Both the position numbers and the translations under genes were made by a program. From Aureimonas sp. SA4125 (GTDB lineage Bacteria > Pseudomonadota > Alphaproteobacteria > Rhizobiales > Rhizobiaceae), in the NCBI RefSeq assembly GCF_019973775.1, contig NZ_AP025032.1:3934001-3998000 (forward strand): a stretch of 64,000 nucleotides of DNA. The letters run 5' to 3'. The first letter of the stretch is position 1, and every line of letters starts with the position of its first letter. A model generated the notes under the pieces. The model made no database searches and was not told the DNA's origin. It worked only from the letters and a program-made list of their open reading frames with translations. Positions 15,661 through 24,104 of this stretch are shown here, in pieces.

Positions 15661-16853
15661 ACCCGTTTCCGATCGTCAAGACCCTCTACGACAGCAACCG
15701 CGCGACCATCCTTCTCTTCATCGGGCTGGTCGCGCTCGCGGTCGCGCTCGGCGTCGCCGTCTCAGCGCAGGAGCGCGCGCTGCGGCAGGGCAGCGCCAGG
15801 GCCGCCGATCGCTTCGACCTGATCGTCGCGGCACCGGGAAGCCAGACGGACATTTTGATGAATGTCGTCTACCTCCAGCCCTCGGCCGTGGAGCTTCTGG
15901 CCCCGGAGACCGTGGCAAGACTGCTCGCCGAGCCCAAGGCGACGCTCGCCGCCCCGATCGCCTTCGGCGATTCGGTCGCCGGCTTCTCCGTCGTCGGCAC
16001 GACCGCCGCCTTCGTCGACAGGCTCTCGGGCCCCCTCGCCGAGGGCCGGTCCTTTGCGGCGGAGACGGAGGCGGTCGTCGGCTTTGCCTCGCCCTATCCG
16101 ATGGGCGCGACGCTTCGGCCCGCGCACGGCCATGGCGCGGCCGCCGAGGGGCCGCACGATTCACGGCTGATGGTCGTCGGCCGCATGGCTCGGACGGGCA
16201 CGCCCTGGGACACCGCCATCGTCGTTCCCGTCGAGCAGAACTGGCGTGTCCACGGCCTGCCGACGGGGCATCCGCCGGGAGAGACGCGGATCGGCCCGCC
16301 CTTCGACTCGGCCTTCCTCCCGGGCGTTCCGGCCGTCGTCCTATCGCCCGATACGGTGCCGTCGGCCTATGGCCTGAGGAGCGCCTACCGGTCGGAAGTG
16401 ACGACGGCCTTCTTCCCGGCCGAGGTGCTCGTGCAACTCTATGCCGTTCTCGGCGACATGCGGTCGGTGATGGACATACTGACCTTCACGACGCAACTCC
16501 TCGTCGTCGCCGCCATCCTCGCCGGCCTGATGGCGCTCATCCAGCTCCAGACCGAGCGCCTGGCGGTCCTGAGGGCACTCGGCGCCTCGCGTTGGTACAT
16601 CTTCGCCGTCGTCTGGACCGGCGTGACGGCGATGATCGCGATCGGTTCCGTCATCGGCATCCTCATCGGCTACGGCCTGGCCCAGATCCTGTCGATCGTC
16701 ATCACCCGCGAGACCGGCATCGCCATGACCCCGACCCTCGGCAAACCCGAGCTGATCCTCGCCGCCCTCGTGGTTGCCGTCGGCGGGCTCGTCGCGCTCC
16801 TGCCCGCCGCTCTGCTGCATCGGCGTCCCCTGGCCGAAACGCTGCGCGGCTAG
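15657..16853 (+). CDS. FtsX/MacB-type ABC permease
   Basis: 398-residue inner-membrane protein: one N-terminal span (ATILLFIGLVALAVALGVAV), a large periplasmic domain of about 220 residues including a His-containing run (RPAHGHGAAAEGPH), then three C-terminal spans, the 1+3 topology of FtsX/MacB permeases. MQLQTERLAVLRALGAS-like sequence (LQTERLAVLRALGAS) precedes the third span. GTG 15657 overlaps the ATPase stop (GTGA). Such permeases couple ATP use to periplasmic events and need not move a substrate across the membrane. It resembles PA4065 in context. Confidence 0.9.
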   Translation: MNPFPIVKTLYDSNRATILLFIGLVALAVALGVAVSAQERALRQGSARAADRFDLIVAAPGSQTDILMNVVYLQPSAVELLAPETVARLLAEPKATLAAPIAFGDSVAGFSVVGTTAAFVDRLSGPLAEGRSFAAETEAVVGFASPYPMGATLRPAHGHGAAAEGPHDSRLMVVGRMARTGTPWDTAIVVPVEQNWRVHGLPTGHPPGETRIGPPFDSAFLPGVPAVVLSPDTVPSAYGLRSAYRSEVTTAFFPAEVLVQLYAVLGDMRSVMDILTFTTQLLVVAAILAGLMALIQLQTERLAVLRALGASRWYIFAVVWTGVTAMIAIGSVIGILIGYGLAQILSIVITRETGIAMTPTLGKPELILAALVVAVGGLVALLPAALLHRRPLAETLRG

Positions 16854-16941
16854 AACACGTCGATCGGCGGGGTGACGTTCGCATCACGCTCGAAGGGTGC
16901 CGGCGAGACGGTGCGCCGAGCGGCGCCTGCCGTATGCTGGT

Positions 16942-18003
16942 TCAGGCCGCGAGTTCGGCTGCGATGGTGCCGCCGACGTCGCGCGCGGTCCGGGAAACGC
17001 CGATGAGGGTTGCGGAGGCCGGACCCGTCCAGTCACCATAGCCAAGCAGCCAGACACGAGGATCGGCCACCGATCGGGCCCCGTTCGTCGCCACGCGGCC
17101 GTCGTCACCGACGATCCCGAGCGGGCGGAGGTGATCGAGATTGGGCCGGAAGCCGGTGCACCAGATGACCGCGTCCACCGCCGTCCGCGTGCCATCGCGC
17201 CAGACCACGCCGTCCGGGGTGAACCGGGCGAAGGGCCGCACGGCGTGGAGCACGCCGCGCGCGCGCGCCGCCTGCACGGGAGGTACCATCACCACGTTGC
17301 CGAGCCCGCCCTCGCCCGTGGACGGTTCGCGTCCCTCGCGGGCGGCCCGGAAACGCTCCGTGGCGCGTTCGAAGAGGACCCGGCCATCGACGTCGTCGGG
17401 CAAAAAGAGGGGCGGCTCGGGCGTGACCCAGATCGCGTCGGCGACGAGGGACACTTCCGCCAGGATCTGCGCGCCCGAATTGCCGCCGCCAACGACGAGG
17501 ACGGTCTTGCCGCGAAAGCGATCGGGAGAACGGTAGTCGGCGGAATGGAGCTGCTCGCCGTTGAATTCAGCCTGTCCCGGATAGGGCGGGAAAAAGGGGG
17601 CTTCCAGCGTGCCTGTCGCGCTGACCACGATGCGGGTGTTCCACCGCCGCTCGTTCGATGAGACCACCAGGCCGTCAGACCCGGCCTCGACGGATCGCAC
17701 CCGGACGCAACGTTCGATCGGAAGGGCGTAGCGTGCCTCGTAGGCGGCGAGGTAGGCGATCACGTCGTCCCGCGTCGGATTGCCGGGGGTCGTCGGTTCC
17801 GGCATCGGCCATCCCGGCAGCGAGCTGTAGCCCGCCGGCGAGAACAGCCGAAGCGAATCCCAGCCGTGGCGCCAGGCGCCGCCCGCGCTGGGCTCGGCGT
17901 CGAGGAGGACGAAGTCGAGCTTTGCCCGGCGCAGGTAATAGGCGATCGCCAGGCCCGCCTGTCCGGCCCCGATGACGACGACGTCGCGCAGCGGCCCGCT
18001 CAT
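16942..18003 (-). CDS. arsO: Flavin-dependent monooxygenase of the ArsO type
   Basis: 353-residue FAD/NAD(P)H enzyme with GAGQAGLA (FAD Rossmann motif, residues 12-19) and GGGNSGAQ (NADPH motif) around residue 170, plus the ATG-type hinge SATGTLEAP and the C-terminal [17 protein letters not shown]. Proteins like this sit in ars operons and are called ArsO; their exact reaction is not settled. Its ATG overlaps the ArsB stop (ATGA). It is the last gene of the ars operon and converges with the FtsX-like permease gene. Confidence 0.85.
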   Translation of the reverse strand: MSGPLRDVVVIGAGQAGLAIAYYLRRAKLDFVLLDAEPSAGGAWRHGWDSLRLFSPAGYSSLPGWPMPEPTTPGNPTRDDVIAYLAAYEARYALPIERCVRVRSVEAGSDGLVVSSNERRWNTRIVVSATGTLEAPFFPPYPGQAEFNGEQLHSADYRSPDRFRGKTVLVVGGGNSGAQILAEVSLVADAIWVTPEPPLFLPDDVDGRVLFERATERFRAAREGREPSTGEGGLGNVVMVPPVQAARARGVLHAVRPFARFTPDGVVWRDGTRTAVDAVIWCTGFRPNLDHLRPLGIVGDDGRVATNGARSVADPRVWLLGYGDWTGPASATLIGVSRTARDVGGTIAAELAA

Positions 18004-19304
18004 GAGACGACCGGGAGCCAGAGCCACAGAGCGACGAGCGTCGCGAGCAGGACCGGCGGGGTGATGACGAGCCCCACCTTCATGTACTGGCCCCAGGTGA
18101 TGGTCTGGCCCTTGCCGGCGAGGACGTGAAGCCAGAGGAGGGTCGCCAGCGAGCCGATCGGCGTAAACTTCGGACCGAGATCGTTGCCGATGACGTTGGC
18201 ATAGACCATCAGCTCCTGCGTCAGCGGATCGAGGGTCGCGCGGTCGATGGCGAGCGCGCCGACGAGGGTGGCCGGGAGGTTGTTCATGACCGAGGCGAGC
18301 ACGGCCACGGCGAAGCCGCTGCCGATGGTGGCCACGAACGTCCCCTGCGCACCCAGCCAGACGAGAAGGCCGGCGGCTATGTCGGTAAGGCCGGCATTTC
18401 CGAGGCCGTAGACCACCAGATACATGCCGATGGAGAACAGCACGATCTGCCAGGGCGCCTCGCGCAGCACCTTGGTCAGCGGAACGACGGCGCCGTTTCC
18501 GCCGGACAGCCAGCGCCCGGCGATGGCCATGAGGACGAGAGCGGCGGCACCCGTCACGAAGGAAATGGGCACGCCGAGCGGGCCGGTGACGAAGTAGGCG
18601 ACGAGGAGGAGCCCGAGCAGGGGCAAGGCGGCGCGGAAAACCTGCGCGTCCTTGATCGCATGCGCCGGGGTCTCCAGCGTCGACAGGTCGTAGCTTGCCG
18701 GAATGTCGCGCCGGAAATAGGCCCACAGGACGATAAGCGTGGCGGCAAGCGAAACGAAATTCACCGGAACCATGACCGCGGCATAGCGGCCGAAGGAGAC
18801 GTCGAAATAGTTCGCGGTCACGATGTTCACGAGGTTCGACACCACCAGCGGAAGCGACGTCGTGTCGGCCACGAAGCCGCAGGCGACCACGAAGGCGAGC
18901 GCGCCGGCAGGCGGAAAGTTCAGCCGGAGAAGGATCGCGAGGACGATCGGCGTGAGGAGAAGCGCCGCGCCGTCATTGGCGAAGACGGCGGCGATAGCCG
19001 CGCCGAGAAGGACGACGAGCGGAAACAGTTTTCGGCCGTTACCGCCGCCCCAGCGGGCGACGTGCAGCGCCGCCCAGGAGAAGAAGCCGGCCTCGTCGAG
19101 GATGAGAGAGATGACGATGAGCGCGACGAAGGTGAAGGTCGCGTCCCAGACGATGTCCCAGACCACGCCGACATCGGCCCATCCGACGACGCCGGTGAGA
19201 AGCGCGACGGCGGCGCCCGCCAGGGCCGACCAGCCGATTCCGAGCCCCCGGGGCTGCCAGATGACGAAGACGAGGGTGGCAACGAAGATCGCAAAGGCGA
19301 GCAT
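18000..19304 (-). CDS. arsB: Arsenite efflux permease ArsB
   Basis: 434-residue integral membrane protein with about 12 spans, pumping arsenite out of the cell. Family features: [29 protein letters not shown] sequence ([17 protein letters not shown]), [18 protein letters not shown], and [17 protein letters not shown], the usual ArsB signature around the ion path. No ArsA gene is in the cluster, so it would run on the proton gradient alone. A 204-bp gap separates it from arsH upstream; no clear terminator is seen, so it is probably in the same operon. Confidence 0.95.
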   Translation of the reverse strand: MLAFAIFVATLVFVIWQPRGLGIGWSALAGAAVALLTGVVGWADVGVVWDIVWDATFTFVALIVISLILDEAGFFSWAALHVARWGGGNGRKLFPLVVLLGAAIAAVFANDGAALLLTPIVLAILLRLNFPPAGALAFVVACGFVADTTSLPLVVSNLVNIVTANYFDVSFGRYAAVMVPVNFVSLAATLIVLWAYFRRDIPASYDLSTLETPAHAIKDAQVFRAALPLLGLLLVAYFVTGPLGVPISFVTGAAALVLMAIAGRWLSGGNGAVVPLTKVLREAPWQIVLFSIGMYLVVYGLGNAGLTDIAAGLLVWLGAQGTFVATIGSGFAVAVLASVMNNLPATLVGALAIDRATLDPLTQELMVYANVIGNDLGPKFTPIGSLATLLWLHVLAGKGQTITWGQYMKVGLVITPPVLLATLVALWLWLPVVS

Positions 19305-19508
19305 GGGCGGTGTCCAGAAGTGAGAGCGCCGTCCAGGGACCGGCGCGAGGCGCGGCCGACCGGGCGGGTTGGAAATCGACGGGATCGCCGCTCTTTTGCG
19401 CCATGAGCGGAGAACTGCGAAGGCGGCGTCCGGTTATCGTCGGGAGACCTGCCGGTACCGGAAACTCTCGCGAGGGGGTGATAGCAGAAACGCCGCCGCG
19501 CTCCAGCC

Positions 19509-20234
19509 TCAGATCGAGGCCTGGTTTACGCGCTTCATCAATGCCTCGGCGCTCTCGACGCGCTCGGAATAGCGGTCTGTCAGATAGGCCGAACGCCCGC
19601 GCGTCATCACGGTGAACTTCACCAGTTCCTCGCAGACGTCGACGATGCGATCGTAGAGGGCGGAGGCTTTCATGCGCCCGGCCTCGTCGAATTCGAGGAA
19701 CGCCTTCGGCACGGAAGACTGGTTCGGAATCGTGATCATCCGCATCCAGCGGCCGAGAATGCGCATCTGGCTGACGGCGTTGAAGCTCTGCGAGCCGCCG
19801 GAGACCTGCATGACCGCCAGCGTCTTGCCCTGCGTTGGCCGCCTGGCGCCTTCGCTGAGCGGAATCCAGTCGATCTGCGCCTTCAGAATGCCGGTCATCG
19901 CGCCGTGGCGCTCGGGGCTGACCCAGACCATGCCCTCCGACCACGCGGCGAGGTCGCGCAATTCCTTCACCTTGGAATGGTCGGGCTCGGCACCGTCCGG
20001 CAGCGGCAGCCCGCGCGGGTCGAAGCTGCGGACGTCACAGCCGAACCACCGCAGGAGCCGCGCGGCTTCCTCCGAAACGAGCCGGGAATAGGAACGCTCG
20101 CGGATCGAGCCGTAGAGGATGAGGATCCGTGGCGCGTGCGCCGGCCCGCCGGGTCCGGCCAGCGCCGCCAGGTCGATCGGGCGAAGCTGGCCGGGCTCTA
20201 TGTTCGGCAGGTCCATCGCGTGCGGATCGGTCAC
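19509..20234 (-). CDS. arsH: ArsH NADPH-dependent FMN reductase
   Basis: 241 residues, flavodoxin-like fold. The FMN-binding loop [12 protein letters not shown] and [20 protein letters not shown] are diagnostic for ArsH, which oxidises trivalent organoarsenicals in characterised members. GTG 20232-20234 overlaps the ArsC stop (GTGA) and is preferred to an internal ATG six codons on. It is coupled to the arsenate reductase genes upstream. Confidence 0.95.
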   Translation of the reverse strand: MTDPHAMDLPNIEPGQLRPIDLAALAGPGGPAHAPRILILYGSIRERSYSRLVSEEAARLLRWFGCDVRSFDPRGLPLPDGAEPDHSKVKELRDLAAWSEGMVWVSPERHGAMTGILKAQIDWIPLSEGARRPTQGKTLAVMQVSGGSQSFNAVSQMRILGRWMRMITIPNQSSVPKAFLEFDEAGRMKASALYDRIVDVCEELVKFTVMTRGRSAYLTDRYSERVESAEALMKRVNQASI

Positions 20235-20638
20235 GCCGCGCCCCCCGTCACCGCCTCGCCGTCTTCCTTGGTGAAGCTGGCGACCGGGTTTTCGAGGAGC
20301 GGCAGCACCTTCTCCGACGGGCGACAGAGCGCGCCCCCCTTGTCGGTGACGACGATGGGACGGTTGATGAGGATCGGGTGCGCCATCATCGCGTCCAGCA
20401 GTTTCTCGTCGGAAAGCTGGGGATCGTCCAGTCCGAGCTCGGCATAGGGCGTCCCCTTCTCGCGCAGGAGATCGCGGGGTGTCATGCCCATGACGTCCAG
20501 CAGGTCGATCAGCGTCTCGCGGCTCGGCGGCGTCTTCAGGTATTCGATGACGACGGGATCCTCGCCGGACTGGCGGATCATCGCCAGCGTATTGCGCGAG
20601 GTCCCGCAGGCGGGATTGTGGTAGATCGTGACGGTCAT
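20231..20638 (-). CDS. arsC: Arsenate reductase, glutaredoxin-coupled (ArsC type)
   Basis: 135-residue cytoplasmic enzyme reducing arsenate to arsenite with glutathione/glutaredoxin. The catalytic cysteine lies in [12 protein letters not shown] (Cys11 by count), and the Arg-containing [15 protein letters not shown] region completes the ArsC/Spx-like fold. ATG 20636-20638 is preferred to the extended frame. It follows the low-molecular-weight-phosphatase-type reductase by 10 bp, so this operon encodes two unrelated arsenate reductases. Confidence 0.95.
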   Translation of the reverse strand: MTVTIYHNPACGTSRNTLAMIRQSGEDPVVIEYLKTPPSRETLIDLLDVMGMTPRDLLREKGTPYAELGLDDPQLSDEKLLDAMMAHPILINRPIVVTDKGGALCRPSEKVLPLLENPVASFTKEDGEAVTGGAA

Positions 20639-20648
20639 CGAAAGCCTC

Positions 20649-21176
20649 TCAAGCAACGTCCGGCGTCTTGAACGAGGCACCCTCGAGCTGGCCGATTTCC
20701 TGGATCTTGGCGGCGAGGCGCGAGCGCTCGAGGCTTGCGATCGGCAGCGCTGTGAAGACGGAGATCCGGTTCTTCATATAGCGGAAGGCGGTCGTGAAGG
20801 CCGCCCGCTTCCACATCTCTCCCTGCGTCTCGTTGCTGGGATCCTCAATGCCCCAATGGGCCGTCATCGGCTGCCCCGGCCAGACCGGGCAGGCCTCGCC
20901 CGCGGCCTGGTCGCAGACGGTGAAGACGAAATCCATGTGGGGCGAGCCGGGCGTGGCGAACTCGTCCCAGGCCTTCGAGCGCATGTCGTCGGTCGGGTAG
21001 CCGAATTCTTCCAGAACGCTGAGCGCCATCGGATTGACCTCACCCTTCGGGTGGCTCCCGGCGGAAAAGGCATTGAACCGTCCGGCGCCGTCCTTGCGCA
21101 GGATGCTCTCGGCCAGGATCGAGCGGGCCGAATTGCCCGTACAGAGGAAGAGGACGTTGAAGGACTGGTCGCTCAT
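20649..21176 (-). CDS. Arsenate reductase of the low-molecular-weight protein phosphatase family
   Basis: 175 residues. The P-loop LFLCTGNSARSILAE places the nucleophilic Cys near residue 13, and the general-acid region reads FVFTVCDQAAGEACPVWPG, both typical of thioredoxin-type ArsC (ArsC2/ArsI-like). ATG 21174-21176 overlaps the ArsR stop (ATGA), which rejects the longer upstream frame. It converts arsenate to arsenite for ArsB export. Second gene of the ars operon. Confidence 0.92.
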   Translation of the reverse strand: MSDQSFNVLFLCTGNSARSILAESILRKDGAGRFNAFSAGSHPKGEVNPMALSVLEEFGYPTDDMRSKAWDEFATPGSPHMDFVFTVCDQAAGEACPVWPGQPMTAHWGIEDPSNETQGEMWKRAAFTTAFRYMKNRISVFTALPIASLERSRLAAKIQEIGQLEGASFKTPDVA

Positions 21177-21529
21177 GGGCACGTCTCCGGAGTGCAGGGG
21201 GCAGCGAAATCGGCAAGGTTTCCGCAGATCTCGGGCTGGCCCGAGCAGCAGTCGTCGGTGAGAAAGGCGAGAAGCTGTCGCATGTCGTCGTAGCTCGCCG
21301 CGTAGAGGATGCGTCGCCCGTCGCGCCACGATCGCAGCAGCTTCGAGCGCTCCAGCGCCGCCAGATGAAAGCTCATCCGCGTCGGCGGGATCGACAGCGC
21401 CTCGGCGATCTCGCCCGACGGCATTCCGTTCGGTCCCGCACGAACCAGCATTCGGAACGCCGCAAGGCGGTCCGCATGGGCAAGGGCAGACAGGGCGGCA
21501 ACGGCGACGTCATCCTTCATTCCTCCCAT
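21173..21529 (-). CDS. arsR: ArsR-family arsenic-responsive repressor
   Basis: About 118 residues, a winged-helix dimer expected to repress the ars operon until arsenite binds. The recognition region reads IPPTRMSFHLAALERSKLL. A C-terminal cysteine cluster (CCSGQPEIC, then two more Cys) resembles the C-terminal metal site of the Acidithiobacillus-type ArsR rather than the classic CVC site in the DNA-binding helix. I start at ATG 21529; ATG 21520 is possible but its GGAGGA lies too close. A palindrome covers the 21529 start. Confidence 0.92.
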   Translation of the reverse strand: MGGMKDDVAVAALSALAHADRLAAFRMLVRAGPNGMPSGEIAEALSIPPTRMSFHLAALERSKLLRSWRDGRRILYAASYDDMRQLLAFLTDDCCSGQPEICGNLADFAAPCTPETCP

Positions 21530-21542
21530 TATGCAAATAATG
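21527..21542. promoter_or_regulatory. Candidate ArsR operator at the start of the ars operon
   Basis: CATTATGCAAATAATG is a palindrome with 6-bp arms and a GCAA centre, overlapping the proposed arsR start codon and flanked by CCTCC/GGAGG. ArsR-family proteins bind AT-rich inverted repeats at this kind of position. It would place repressor over the transcription or translation start. Confidence 0.5.
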
Positions 21543-21910
21543 TTGGAGGGTTCAAGGGGTCGTTGCGCTTTGCGCAACGCGCGGCGATTCTGCCAATGCG
21601 CTTCGACCCCGCGTCCTCGCGGACCTCATAGCCGTTCGGCAGCATCCGATCGAGCACGTCGCCAGGGAAACGCGATCTGACAGTCGCCTGCAAAGCCTGT
21701 GTCGAAGAGGATGGATGCTGAGGAAATCCGCGGGAGCGAGAGTACTGAGCGGCTCGTGCACAGTGATCTTGCTGGACGCCCTATCGAGGGCGACGATGGC
21801 GGAAAAAGCCGGGACCGCTGCGAAGGAGCCCATGAAAGCCGATAAGCCGCTCAAAACTCGCGCGGCACTTGGAACCGGTACCCGACCTTGGCCTTGCAAA
21901 TCGACGGAAG
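21543..21910. other. Intergenic region between arsR and tRNA-Arg
   Basis: About 370 bp. The left end should hold the ars promoter, pointing left. No supported gene lies in the rest; short open frames here run through the tRNA or lack ribosome sites. Confidence 0.5.
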
Positions 21911-21987
21911 TGGTGTCCCGGAAGGGATTCGAACCCCTGACCCCAGGTTTAGGAAACCTGTGCTCTATCCGGCTGAGCTACCGGGAC
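21911..21987 (-). tRNA. tRNA-Arg (anticodon CCU)
   Basis: On the minus strand the 77-nt sequence begins GTCCCGG and ends CCGGGAC + A + encoded CCA, giving a perfect 7-bp acceptor stem. The D-arm contains AGCTCAGCCGGATAGAGC, the anticodon arm is CAGGT-TTCCTAA-ACCTG with anticodon CCT, and the T-arm has GGTTCGAATCC. All standard features are present. It reads rare AGG codons. Confidence 0.96.
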
Positions 21988-22177
21988 TGACCGTCTGCGT
22001 TCGGTGACTGTTTGGTCCTCGGCCGCACCGCTTCGGCCGTCTGCTTATGGTCCGTTTCGGCCGTTCGTTTCAAGAGCGGTGCATGGGAATCTGCTCCATC
22101 CTGCCGGACGACGGCGAACCCGTACACTCTAGGCAAAAGGTCGGACCGGGCCAAGCCCTCGGCAAAGACTGCCTGCT

Positions 22178-22819
22178 TCAGGGCGCGGCGGGGCCGGCCT
22201 GGAAAAGGAGGACGGCGGTGCCGGCGCCAAGGGTGATCTCGACCGGACCGAGGGCCTGGTTCGACTGGGTGAGGATCGACGAGAAGGGAACCGCGACGTC
22301 GTCGAGCGGCCATTTTGCGCCTGAGATCGAGAGGCCGGAGAGATCGCTGAACTTCAGGAGCGAGAAATCCGTGCCGGGGAGCATGTCGATACGCTGAGGG
22401 CCGAGCTTCAGCGGAACGGCATGCTCGTTGCCGTCGAACAGCGCGACGGCGATGCCGCGCGAAGCGTAGCGCAAAGCGAGGATCAGATGCATGAAGGCAT
22501 GGTCGGTGCGCGGGCCGCCGAAGGCACCGACGAGGAGGATCTCCTCGGCGCCGCGCGCGATGGCGGCATCGATCGCCAGTTCCCCGTCGGTGCGGTCCTT
22601 GTCGCGCGCGAAGGTTTCGCGCGGCACGACGGAAAAGCGCGCCGCGAGGGAAGGAGCGGCGGAATCGAAATCGCCGACCCAGAGTTCCGGAACGACGCCC
22701 AGCGCCTCGGCATGCGCCATGCCGCCATCGGCGGCGATGATGCGGGTGCCGGCGATGGCCTGGCGCAGCGCCGGCGTCGGCCGGATCGCGCCGGCGAGGA
22801 AAATGGTGAAGCAGCTCAT
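22178..22819 (-). CDS. thiN: Thiamine pyrophosphokinase
   Basis: 213 residues. It would convert thiamine and ATP to thiamine pyrophosphate. Signature elements: FLAGAIRPTP at the N-terminus, AADGGMAHA, WVGDFDSA, and RDKDRTDGELAIDAA, the conserved substrate and Mg-binding blocks of the TPK catalytic domain; the C-terminal half carries the thiamine-binding beta domain. It diverges from the riboswitch-controlled thiBPQ transporter, which supplies its substrate. ATG 22817-22819 gives the natural N-terminus; a longer upstream frame has no family match. Confidence 0.9.
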   Translation of the reverse strand: MSCFTIFLAGAIRPTPALRQAIAGTRIIAADGGMAHAEALGVVPELWVGDFDSAAPSLAARFSVVPRETFARDKDRTDGELAIDAAIARGAEEILLVGAFGGPRTDHAFMHLILALRYASRGIAVALFDGNEHAVPLKLGPQRIDMLPGTDFSLLKFSDLSGLSISGAKWPLDDVAVPFSSILTQSNQALGPVEITLGAGTAVLLFQAGPAAP

Positions 22820-22903
22820 TCCCGGCTCCTAGCCGTCCTCGCGCAGCGCGGCAATGCCGGGGTCCGACTTGCGTCGCCGGCAGGGCTGAACTAGCCTGAC
22901 CCG

Positions 22904-22992
22904 GCTCACACGGGGTGCCCTTCGGGGCTGAGAGGCGTTCACCGCCAACCCGCCGAACCTGATCCGGCTCGTACCGGCGGAGGGATTGAGGG
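22904..22992 (+). ncRNA. TPP riboswitch (THI element)
   Basis: Contains the conserved THI-box parts in order: ACACGGGGTGCCC, GGCTGAGAGG, and CGAACCTGATCCGGCTCGTACCGGCGGAGGGA-type sequence (positions 22953-22985), closed by a short GCTCA/TGAGGGC-like P1. It lies about 75 bases before the thiB start codon on the same strand, so thiamine pyrophosphate should switch off thiBPQ expression, in proteobacteria usually by hiding the ribosome site. Confidence 0.96.
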
Positions 22993-23065
22993 CGTCCCGG
23001 CGACGATTGCGCTGCCGCGGCACCGTTTCCCCTTGCTGCGAAGGCCCCGTCCAAAGGACACGCCG

Positions 23066-24091
23066 TTGCGCCTCGTCTCTCTTCCTGCCGCCCTCGCCGC
23101 GGCGTCGCTCTTCGCCATGCCGCTTGCCGCGTCGCCGGCCCTCGCCGACGATGCCAAGCCCGTTTTGACCGTCTACACCTATGAGAGCTTCATCGCCGAA
23201 TGGGGCCCGGGTCCGAAGGTCGAGGCGGCCTTCGAAGCAAGTTGTGGCTGCGACCTGCAATGGGTCGGGCTCGGCGACGGCGTCGAGATCCTCAACCGGT
23301 TGAAGCTCGAAGGCGCCGGCACGAAGGCGGATGTCGCGCTCGGCATGACGGCCGAGATGGTCCCGGAAATGAAGGCGACGGGCCTGTTTGCACCCAGCGG
23401 GGTCGATCTTTCGACGCTGGCGATCCCCGGCGGCTTCGCCGACGACACCTTCGTGCCCTTCGACTACAGCTACCTCGCCTTCGTCTACGACACCGAGACG
23501 GTGAAGAACCCGCCGAAAAGCCTCGACGACCTCGTGAACGGCGATCCGGAACAGAAGATCGTCATCGAGGATGCCCGGACGTCGACGCCCGGCCTCGGCT
23601 TTCTCCTGTGGATGAAGGCGGTCTACGGCGACCAGGCGGCGGAGAAATGGAAGACGCTGTCGAAGCGCATCCTGACGGTGACGCCCGGCTGGAGCGAGGC
23701 CTACGGCCTGTTCACCTCGGGCGAGACGCCCATCGTCCTCAGCTACACCACCTCGCCGGCCTACCACATGATCGAGGAAAAGGTGGAGCGGTACCAGGCG
23801 GCGAGCTTTTCGGAGGGCCACTACCTGCAGGTCGAACTCGCCGGGCAGCTGGCGGGTGCGCAGAATCCCGAACTCGCCAAGGCCTTTCTCGCCTTCATCC
23901 TGACCCCGGATTTTCAGGACATCATCCCGACCACCAACTGGTCGCTCCCCGCCGTTGCGCCCGCGACCCCGCTGCCGGAGGTATTTTCCCGGCTGGTGCA
24001 GCCGGCAAAGCCGCTCGCGATCGATGCCGCGACGGTGGCGGAGAACCGCAAGGCGTGGACCGACGAATGGCTGCAGGCTCTGGGTCGCTGA
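23066..24091 (+). CDS. thiB: Thiamine ABC transporter periplasmic binding protein ThiB
   Basis: Binds thiamine (or its phosphates) in the periplasm. I start at TTG 23066, which has AAAGGA seven bases upstream and leads directly into a signal peptide (LPAALAAASLFAMPLAASPALA); a TTG 11 codons earlier lacks a ribosome site. The 341-residue product has VLTVYTYESFIAEWGPGP at the mature start, PFDYSYLAFVYD, and SYTTSPAYHMIEE, all typical of ThiB/TbpA. Downstream thiP begins 13 bp after its stop. Confidence 0.95.
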   Translation: MRLVSLPAALAAASLFAMPLAASPALADDAKPVLTVYTYESFIAEWGPGPKVEAAFEASCGCDLQWVGLGDGVEILNRLKLEGAGTKADVALGMTAEMVPEMKATGLFAPSGVDLSTLAIPGGFADDTFVPFDYSYLAFVYDTETVKNPPKSLDDLVNGDPEQKIVIEDARTSTPGLGFLLWMKAVYGDQAAEKWKTLSKRILTVTPGWSEAYGLFTSGETPIVLSYTTSPAYHMIEEKVERYQAASFSEGHYLQVELAGQLAGAQNPELAKAFLAFILTPDFQDIIPTTNWSLPAVAPATPLPEVFSRLVQPAKPLAIDAATVAENRKAWTDEWLQALGR

Positions 24092-24104
24092 ACCGGACGC
24101 GCCG

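Noticed and set aside
21715..21990. 91-codon open frame on the plus strand
   Set aside because: Runs straight through tRNA-Arg on the opposite strand and has no domain.
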